From Fusibacter_D sp033549245 (GTDB lineage Bacteria; Bacillota; Clostridia; Peptostreptococcales; Acidaminobacteraceae), in contig JAWSUW010000054.1 of NCBI GenBank assembly GCA_033549245.1, positions 1-20,475 of the forward strand: a stretch of DNA of 20,475 nt, given 5' to 3'. A program made the position numbers and the translations under genes. Under the pieces are notes generated by a model. The model made no database searches, had not been told where the DNA came from, and saw only the letters and a program-made list of their open reading frames with translations. Each line of letters starts with the position of its first letter. Positions within the stretch are counted from its first letter, which is position 1. This document shows, in pieces, positions 15,007 through 20,475 of the stretch.

Positions 15007-15852
15007 CTATTCTTCAAGCATCTTCTTTACGAAAGTAGGGAGTGCGAAACACCCTAAATGTAAGTCAGTGTTGTAGTATTTGGTTTCAAGACCAAGCTTT
15101 GTCCATGCCTCTGGATTAAAATCCTTGATAGGATCGAGTCTTTTTGAAGCAAAACCAAACAGCCAATGTCCTGATGGGTACGTAGGCATATGGAACTGAT
15201 AAACCTTACTAATTGGAAAAATCTTTTTGATCTTTGAGTGTGAACGCTTCATTTCGCGGGCGTAGCCTGGGTAATAAGGGCTCTCGTGCTGGTTGATCAA
15301 AATGCCGTTTTCAGAAAGAGCGGCATAACAATCGTTGTAGAAGGCTTCAGAAAAAAGACCTTCACCAGGACCGATTGGGTCTGTTGAATCTACTAATATC
15401 AAATCGTAGACATTTTCTTTGCCATGAATGAATTTCAATCCATCTTCAAAATAGAGACTTACTCTAGGATCGGTAAGTTTTGAGGCTGTAATCGGAAGGT
15501 ATTTCTCACAGGCGCGAACGACCATTTCGTCGATTTCGACCATATCAATCTTCTCGATGTGAGGATATCTTGTAAGTTCTCTTACTGTACCGCCGTCACC
15601 ACCACCGATGACAAGAACGCGCTTGATATCAGGGTTAGTTGCCATTGCAACATGAGTAATCATATCATGATAAACGAATTCGTCTTTCTCGTTGACCATC
15701 ATGAGACCGTCAAGTGTGAAAAATGTGCCGAATTCCTCAGATTCAAAGAAATCAATTTGTTGAAAAGGGCTCGTTTCAGAGTAAAAGTGTTTTTTTACCT
15801 TAATTGAAAAATCAACGGTATCCGTGTGTTTTTCTGTGTACCAAAGTTCCAT
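15007..15852 (-). CDS. speE: Spermidine synthase (polyamine aminopropyltransferase)
   Basis: Transfers the aminopropyl group of decarboxylated SAM to putrescine, giving spermidine and methylthioadenosine. The 281-residue product opens with MELWYTEKHTDTVDFSIKV and shows the decarboxylated-SAM site VLVIGGGDGGTVREL, VEIDEMVV, FEDGLKFI and the catalytic DSTDPIGPGEGLFSEAFY. It then shows NQHESPYYPGYA and PTYPSGHWLFGFASK, all typical. ATG 15852 follows AGGAGGTAAAA. The longer frame (GTG 15870) would run through that site and is rejected. It begins 14 bp after the speA stop. Confidence 0.95.
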   Translation of the reverse strand: MELWYTEKHTDTVDFSIKVKKHFYSETSPFQQIDFFESEEFGTFFTLDGLMMVNEKDEFVYHDMITHVAMATNPDIKRVLVIGGGDGGTVRELTRYPHIEKIDMVEIDEMVVRACEKYLPITASKLTDPRVSLYFEDGLKFIHGKENVYDLILVDSTDPIGPGEGLFSEAFYNDCYAALSENGILINQHESPYYPGYAREMKRSHSKIKKIFPISKVYQFHMPTYPSGHWLFGFASKRLDPIKDFNPEAWTKLGLETKYYNTDLHLGCFALPTFVKKMLEE

Positions 15853-15866
15853 TTTTACCTCCTTAG

Positions 15867-17312
15867 TCACTTAATGACTTTAATGGTGTTTGCTTCTGGA
15901 TCTTCCATGCCGGTGATAATACCATGGGAAGATTTGAAAAGCTTGATTTGTTCGATGACGGAAGCATTGATGAGTTCGCCGTAACTGACGACAGGTATAC
16001 CTGGGGGATAACTCATCAGTGATTCACCGCTGATTCTTCCGGCGGTGTCCTCGAGAAGGACAACGTCCTTTTCCGCGTAGAATGCCTCTCTTGGTGTTAA
16101 TACCACTTCAGGGTAATGTAAATCTATTTTTTTATATTCGATTCGCTCACCATGGAATTTTGATTGGATATCTGTGAGTGCATCAATCAGTGCATCCACG
16201 TGATCATAATCATCTCCAAGGCTTAAAATAGCTAGAGAGTTGAATATGTCACCGGTTTCCATTTGGATATTGTATTCGTCCCTTAGCAAATCGTAGAGTT
16301 CCATACCGTTGAGACCCATATTTCTAGTGGTCACACTGAGCTTTGTAGGGTCGAAATTGAATATGCCCGGATTTCCGATGGATTCACGTCCGATAGCATA
16401 ACAACCGGGAATCTCATTGATTTTCTTTCGTGCGTATTCCGCCACTTCAATAATATGATCAAGCATGGCTTCTCCATGAAGTGCGAGTTGTTTTCTGGCG
16501 ACATCCAGTGAACCCATAAGCAAATAGGATGGACTCGTGGTCTGCATGAGGTTGATGACTTTACGGACGTAATGGCCGTCAATCACTCGGTCGTTGACGA
16601 GAAGCGCTGAACTTTGTGTCAATGAACCTCCTGTTTTATGAAGACTGACTGCAGAAACATCCGCACCAGCCTGCATACCACTGAGTGGAAATGAATCATT
16701 GAAGTGAAAATGTGTGCCGTGAGCCTCGTCGACGAGAACCAACATATCTCTTGAATGGCAATATTCAACAACGGCCTTCAAATCACAAACTGCACCATAA
16801 TAGGTCGGGTTGATGATGAACACTGCTTTTGCATCAGGGTGAGCTGTATAAGCTTTTTCAAGGGATTCAAGTGTGATGTTATGTGAGACACCCATCTCTT
16901 CGTCGATTTCAGGTTCCATATATACCGGAAGCGCGCCACATAATATGAGAGCGTTGATGGCTGATTTGTGTACATTTCGTGGAAGAATAATCTTGTCTCC
17001 ACTTCGGACAGCAGCCATGATCATAACCTGAACGGCGAATGATGTGCCGTTGACTATAAAATATCCGTGGTCTGCACCGAATGCGTCTGCAAGCAAAGCT
17101 TCAGCATCTTTGATAACTCCTATAGGGTTGCCTAGAAAATCCAGGGGCTTCATGGAGTTGACATCCAGCTCAAGCATGGCGTCGCCAAAATAATCTTTAT
17201 ATTCCTTCAGTCCTCGGCCATGTTTGTGACCAGGAACGTCAAATGGAATCACTTTGCGATCTCTGTATTCTTGCATGGCTGTAAAGACAGGTGTTTTTTT
17301 ATGATCGAACAT
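15867..17312 (-). CDS. speA: Arginine decarboxylase, PLP fold-I (Orn/Lys/Arg decarboxylase family)
   Basis: Decarboxylates a basic amino acid, by context arginine to agmatine. The 481-residue product matches the short Gram-positive (B. subtilis SpeA-like) form of the Orn/Lys/Arg decarboxylase family, not the roughly 650-750-residue enterobacterial forms. Motifs are PFDVPGHKHGRG (about 23-34), NGTSFAVQ, LPRNVHKSAINALIL, VDEAHGTHF (Asp195, His198) and SLHKTGGSLTQSSALL with PLP Lys226. The C-terminal domain begins near residue 370 and ends with EDTAGRISGESLMSYPPGIP. ATG 17312 has GGAGG upstream, 25 bp after the speD stop. Lysine or ornithine as substrate cannot be excluded by motif, but agmatinase downstream favours arginine. 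Confidence 0.9.
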   Translation of the reverse strand: MFDHKKTPVFTAMQEYRDRKVIPFDVPGHKHGRGLKEYKDYFGDAMLELDVNSMKPLDFLGNPIGVIKDAEALLADAFGADHGYFIVNGTSFAVQVMIMAAVRSGDKIILPRNVHKSAINALILCGALPVYMEPEIDEEMGVSHNITLESLEKAYTAHPDAKAVFIINPTYYGAVCDLKAVVEYCHSRDMLVLVDEAHGTHFHFNDSFPLSGMQAGADVSAVSLHKTGGSLTQSSALLVNDRVIDGHYVRKVINLMQTTSPSYLLMGSLDVARKQLALHGEAMLDHIIEVAEYARKKINEIPGCYAIGRESIGNPGIFNFDPTKLSVTTRNMGLNGMELYDLLRDEYNIQMETGDIFNSLAILSLGDDYDHVDALIDALTDIQSKFHGERIEYKKIDLHYPEVVLTPREAFYAEKDVVLLEDTAGRISGESLMSYPPGIPVVSYGELINASVIEQIKLFKSSHGIITGMEDPEANTIKVIK

Positions 17313-17337
17313 TTATAACCTCCTTTTACAGGGTGTT

Positions 17338-18150
17338 TTAGATTTTGCTGATGTTTCTTCCATAATAGATTTCTGCCATTTCCTTTTTGAGTTTTGTCAT
17401 GATCTCTCTTTGGTCTTTAGGTGGCAGTTCATCTTTGGACACAGCAAAAAGATAGTTGTTGAGTTCAAAATCCTTCAACATCATTTTGGTGTGGAATATA
17501 TTTTCCTGATAAACGTTGACGTCAATCAACTGATATTTGTTCAGGGTTCTTTTGGCAATATAATTTTGGATGGAATTGATGTTGTGGTCTATGAAAAGTT
17601 TTTGACCAGTGGCATCTCTTGTAAATCCTCTTACTCTATAATCTGCAGTGATGATGTCCGAGTCAAAGCTGTCAATCAGATAATTGAGTGCTTTAAGTGG
17701 AGAAATCTGGCCACATGTGGAAACATCGATATCCACTCTGAACGTGCTGATGCCGTTTTCAGGATGATATTCAGGATATGTGTGGACAGTCAAGTGACTT
17801 TTGTCAAGGTGTCCTACAACATGCTGCGGCACGTTGACCAAAACGCCTTTGTTGCAAGATGGATCAACAGCTTCATCCGGTACTTCCTCTTCGGAAATAA
17901 GTATGGTGACGCTTGCGCCCTGTGGATCATAATCTTGCTTGGCAACATTCAGTACATGTGCACCAATCATTTTGGTGACATCCTGTAGTATGTTCGTCAA
18001 ACGCTCTGAATTGTATTGTTCATCGATATATTCGATGTATTTGATTCGATCTTCTGTTGTTCGCGTATAACAAATGTCGTAAATGTTGAAGCTCAATGTC
18101 TTTGTGAGGTTGTTGAAACCATGGAGTTTGATTTTTTTATAACCTTTCAA
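17338..18150 (-). CDS. speD: S-adenosylmethionine decarboxylase proenzyme, SpeD class 1A type
   Basis: Provides decarboxylated SAM for spermidine synthesis. It is a pyruvoyl enzyme that cleaves itself. The 270-residue sequence resembles the long E. coli-type SpeD, not the short (about 120-residue) B. subtilis or Thermotoga form. It shows KLHGFNNLTKTLSFNIYDIC, KQDYDPQGASVTILISEE, and HLDKSHLTVHTYPE with the self-cleavage point before Ser118. STCGQISPLKALNYLIDSF (Cys146), YRVRGFTRD, VNVYQENIFHTKMML and the C-terminal MAEIYYGRN follow. The start is TTG 18150: a strong AGGAGGG site lies 5-7 nt upstream, and the protein then aligns with the family N-terminus; no ATG fits. It is the first gene of the operon. 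Confidence 0.95.
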   Translation of the reverse strand: MKGYKKIKLHGFNNLTKTLSFNIYDICYTRTTEDRIKYIEYIDEQYNSERLTNILQDVTKMIGAHVLNVAKQDYDPQGASVTILISEEEVPDEAVDPSCNKGVLVNVPQHVVGHLDKSHLTVHTYPEYHPENGISTFRVDIDVSTCGQISPLKALNYLIDSFDSDIITADYRVRGFTRDATGQKLFIDHNINSIQNYIAKRTLNKYQLIDVNVYQENIFHTKMMLKDFELNNYLFAVSKDELPPKDQREIMTKLKKEMAEIYYGRNISKI

Positions 18151-18262
18151 TTTAAACCCTCCTTAAACCTAATCCATTTCAAGCGTAAGCAAATGCATCC
18201 GTTACTTAATACTTAAAATATTAACCGGTAAGTATACTAATACTGTTTTTTACACAAGTACA

Positions 18263-18271
18263 ATTATAACA
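18263..18271 (-). promoter_or_regulatory. Extended -10 promoter (proximal) for the spe operon
   Basis: On the minus strand this reads TGTTATAAT, an exact TGnTATAAT. No good -35 is visible. Transcription would start near 18256, leaving a leader of about 105 nt before the TTG start of speD. The leader holds a 7-bp inverted repeat (ATACTTA / TAAGTAT on the minus strand) within about 18205-18235. Confidence 0.5.
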
Positions 18272-18301
18272 GAAAAACATAGAAATACTAGTGTTTTATC
18301 G

Positions 18302-18330
18302 ATTTTATTTTTGTTATTTTTTAGTGACAA
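18302..18330 (-). promoter_or_regulatory. Distal SigA-type promoter for the spe operon
   Basis: On the minus strand TTGTCA (18330-18325) and TAAAAT (18307-18302) are separated by exactly 17 bp. The surrounding region is very A+T-rich, so chance matches are likelier than usual. If used, it gives a leader of about 145 nt. Confidence 0.4.
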
Positions 18331-18366
18331 AAAAGCATAAAAAGATTTAAAATATTAAACTGGATT

Positions 18367-18396
18367 AAAAGAAAAACAGCGCTTTTGCGCTGTTTT
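18367..18396 (-). terminator. Intrinsic terminator of the metal ATPase gene
   Basis: A perfect 10-bp stem, AAAACAGCGC (18373-18382) and GCGCTGTTTT (18387-18396), has a 4-nt loop. On the minus strand it is followed by a T-rich tail (TTTTTCTTTT). It lies just after the ATPase stop and before the spe promoters, isolating the two minus-strand units. Confidence 0.85.
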
Positions 18397-18409
18397 ATGG
18401 ATTGTGAAT

Positions 18410-20475
18410 TCAATTGACAGAGGGTTTGAAGTGCAAGATCCTTACGGAATTCATGACCGCAATGAGTGCCACACCGACATCTGCGAATATTGCCATCCAC
18501 ATGGAGCTCAGTCCAAATAAACCGAGACCCATGATCAGGAATTTTGTTCCTAGTGCAAATACAATGTTTTGAGTGACAATTTGTTTCGTCCGTTTGGAAA
18601 TCTGAATCGCATGAACAAGTTTTGATGGTTCGTCTGTCATGAGTACCACATCAGATGCTTCTATTGCGGCATCGCTGCCTATTGCACCCATGGATATTCC
18701 CACAGTGGCACCTGCAAGTACAGGGGCGTCGTTGATACCATCACCAAGGAAAGCTACTTTTGCTCCTGATGAAATCAGAGACATGACCTTATTGTACTTA
18801 TCCTCTGGTAAGAGTTCACTGTAGATTTCTTCGATACCGAGCAACTCACCGACTTCATCCGCTGAAGCTTTGCGGTCTCCCGTCAGCATGACGGTGTGAA
18901 TGCCATTTTTTTTCATGGCGTCTATTGTCATTTTCGAGTCTGATTTAATTCTATCCCTAATATCAAATGCTCCTAGATACTGGTCATCAATTGCAATATA
19001 GACAACACTGTAGGCACTTTGAACTACTGGTACCTCAATGTTATGTTCTTCGAGTAGTTTTTGATTTCCCGCAAGTATTCGGCCATATTTGGAAGTCATA
19101 CGAATACCGTAACCACTGAGTTCTTCATAGTCGATGATATCACTTTCTGAGACCTCTGTGTCACAGTAAGCAACAATGGATTTGGCAATTGGATGATTGG
19201 AATGGCTTTCAGCTAGCTTGGCGTACTTAATGAGTTCATCTCTTTTGCCTTCTTCTATAGGATGAACTTTGGACACTTCGAAAACACCTTCAGTTAAAGT
19301 ACCAGTCTTATCAAACACCACAGTATCAATGTTGTTGAGTGCTTCAAGATAATTGCTGCCTTTAATCAAAATGCCTTGGTGTGAAGCGTTGCCAATACCG
19401 GAGAAGAATCCAAGCGGTACCGAAACGACCAGCGCGCATGGACATGAGATTACCAGGAAGATCAGACTTCTATATAGCCATTCATCAAATGTCCCCATAT
19501 TTAAAAGGAATGGGGGAACTGTTGCGATGAACAGAGCTGAAAATACAACAACAGGGGTATAATAACGAGCAAATTTCGTTATGAAATTTTCTGTAGGTGC
19601 TTTATGTGCCGTCGCATTTTCAACGAGATCCAGAATTCTGGCAATGGTGGATTCCGAAAAAATCGCCGTTGTCTCAATCTGAAGCAAACCGTTCTTTACA
19701 ACGCTACCGCTGAGCACACGATCTCCGGGGATCACATTGACAGGGACCGATTCACCAGTAAGTGCTGATGTGTCTAGAGCACTGGTTCCGCTTATTATTG
19801 TGCCGTCCAGTGGTACACGTTCACCGGGTTTGACCAGAAGCACTTCGCCTTTTTCTATGGATTCGGGAGAAACGGTGATCCAAAAACCATCTCGTCTGAC
19901 TACAGCCGTATCCGGTCTGATATCCATTAAGGCACCAATGGCATTTTTGGATCTGGCAACAGCGAGATCTTGGAAATATTCCCCGATTTCATAGAAGATC
20001 ATTACAGCAACTGCTTCGGGATATTCTCCTATTGCTATCGCACCGAAAGTAGCGATGGACATGAGGAAATTCTCATCAAAGACATCGCCCCTTAGAATAT
20101 TCCTAAAAGATCTCATCAAAACCTTATGACCAGAAAGTACATAGGCAATGATCAGTGCTCCAATGTGAATATAAGGAAGGCTTTTGAAAATGAGCCCGAT
20201 TATAAAAAGGGAGAGTGAGACGCCAAGTCTAGTCAATTCTTTGCGATCATGCACATATTTTATGTTTGTGACCGACCTGCCTGAATGCACTTGGCCAGGA
20301 AGTTGAAGCTCCACTTTGACATCGGGTTCAAGCTCGTTGACAATAGTTGTGACTCTACGGATCAACTCGTCCTTTGAACCTTCATGTATTTCAAGTGTCA
20401 GTTTTGATTTTGCGAAATCAAGAACGACATTTTCGATTCCTTCAAGCTGCTTGGATCTCGATTCAATTTTTGCTG
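18410..20475 (-). CDS. cadA: Zn/Cd/Pb-type P1B ATPase (CadA/ZntA family), N-terminus outside window
   Basis: Heavy-metal efflux pump of the P1B-2 group. Shown in order: a TGES actuator loop (LTGESVPVNV), the membrane metal site SCPCALVVSVPLGFF (Cys-Pro-Cys at 19436-19444), the phosphorylation site DKTGTLTEG (Asp at 19310-19312), SNHPIAKS, MLTGDRKASADEV, GDGINDAPVLAGA, and in the last helix MAIFADVGVALIAVMNSVRI. The Asp of that helix is the Zn/Cd/Pb-group ligand, and copper-pump motifs (NxxYN, MxxSS) are absent. The frame stays open to the right edge. Residues read upstream of the TTG at 20365 (KIESRSKQLEGIENVVLDFA, then KLTLEIHEG) look like the second half of an HMA metal-binding domain. The true start and its CxxC lie outside the window. 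The terminator follows at 18367-18396. Confidence 0.92.
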   Translation of the reverse strand, partial: AKIESRSKQLEGIENVVLDFAKSKLTLEIHEGSKDELIRRVTTIVNELEPDVKVELQLPGQVHSGRSVTNIKYVHDRKELTRLGVSLSLFIIGLIFKSLPYIHIGALIIAYVLSGHKVLMRSFRNILRGDVFDENFLMSIATFGAIAIGEYPEAVAVMIFYEIGEYFQDLAVARSKNAIGALMDIRPDTAVVRRDGFWITVSPESIEKGEVLLVKPGERVPLDGTIISGTSALDTSALTGESVPVNVIPGDRVLSGSVVKNGLLQIETTAIFSESTIARILDLVENATAHKAPTENFITKFARYYTPVVVFSALFIATVPPFLLNMGTFDEWLYRSLIFLVISCPCALVVSVPLGFFSGIGNASHQGILIKGSNYLEALNNIDTVVFDKTGTLTEGVFEVSKVHPIEEGKRDELIKYAKLAESHSNHPIAKSIVAYCDTEVSESDIIDYEELSGYGIRMTSKYGRILAGNQKLLEEHNIEVPVVQSAYSVVYIAIDDQYLGAFDIRDRIKSDSKMTIDAMKKNGIHTVMLTGDRKASADEVGELLGIEEIYSELLPEDKYNKVMSLISSGAKVAFLGDGINDAPVLAGATVGISMGAIGSDAAIEASDVVLMTDEPSKLVHAIQISKRTKQIVTQNIVFALGTKFLIMGLGLFGLSSMWMAIFADVGVALIAVMNSVRILHFKPSVN

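Noticed and set aside
17313..17337. Terminator or attenuator between speD and speA
   Set aside because: The 25-bp gap contains only the speA ribosome binding site and no stable stem; the genes appear to be simply co-transcribed.
17410..17988. 192-codon plus-strand frame opposite speD
   Set aside because: The product has no family features, while the opposite strand encodes an intact SpeD with an uninterrupted match to the family.
1..20475. Mobile elements, CRISPR arrays, tRNA/rRNA genes, toxin-antitoxin or defence genes
   Set aside because: No transposase, integrase, phage or repeat-spacer pattern, no tRNA-like cloverleaf, and no defence-type protein motif was found; composition and gene style are even throughout.

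Overview
The window reads as chromosomal DNA of a Gram-positive, low-to-moderate G+C anaerobe of the Clostridia (Bacillota). The support is strong AGGAGG-type ribosome binding sites, extended -10 promoters (TGnTATAAT), T-tailed hairpin terminators, a SigI/RsgI pair, a SpoVB/MVF-family flippase and a CadA-type metal ATPase. Fusibacter or Acidaminobacter relatives would fit, but I cannot fix the genus by eye. Genes are densely packed. No rRNA, tRNA, CRISPR array, insertion sequence or phage gene is visible, and no gene-free stretch exceeds 260 bp.

Layout. (1) 1-4055, + strand: end of an aromatic amino acid operon. A single reading frame encodes 3-dehydroquinate synthase fused to EPSP synthase (AroB-AroA; its start lies left of the window). 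It is followed by overlapping aroC and aroE, then a 20-bp-stem terminator that begins inside aroE. (2) 4084-9013, + strand: a complete branched-chain-amino-acid-type ABC importer, livH-livM-livG-livF plus the lipoprotein binding protein livJ, with a good promoter in front and a terminator behind. (3) 9044-10781, + strand: two adjacent alpha/beta hydrolases of unknown substrate, ending in a terminator. (4) 10847-14150, + strand: sigma factor SigI, its membrane anti-sigma factor RsgI with a disordered PPGQ-repeat tail, and a SpoVB/MurJ-type multidrug/oligosaccharidyl-lipid/polysaccharide (MOP) superfamily flippase. A bidirectional terminator closes this block. (5) 14149-18330, - strand: a four-gene spermidine operon transcribed speD-speA-speE-speB. 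(6) 18367-20475, - strand: a Zn/Cd/Pb-type P1B ATPase whose N-terminal metal-binding domain runs off the right edge.

How the genes work together. The aro genes cover dehydroquinate synthesis, shikimate dehydrogenation, EPSP synthesis and chorismate synthesis; dehydroquinase and shikimate kinase must be elsewhere. The spe genes can turn arginine plus decarboxylated SAM into spermidine: SpeA gives agmatine, SpeB gives putrescine, SpeD gives decarboxylated SAM and SpeE transfers aminopropyl. SigI/RsgI beside a flippase suggests a cell-envelope theme, which is inference.

The most unusual item is the AroB-AroA fusion. It repeats the order of the first two domains of the fungal pentafunctional AROM protein. 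I see no clearly new multi-gene system; the rest is well-known families with some interesting regulatory detail.
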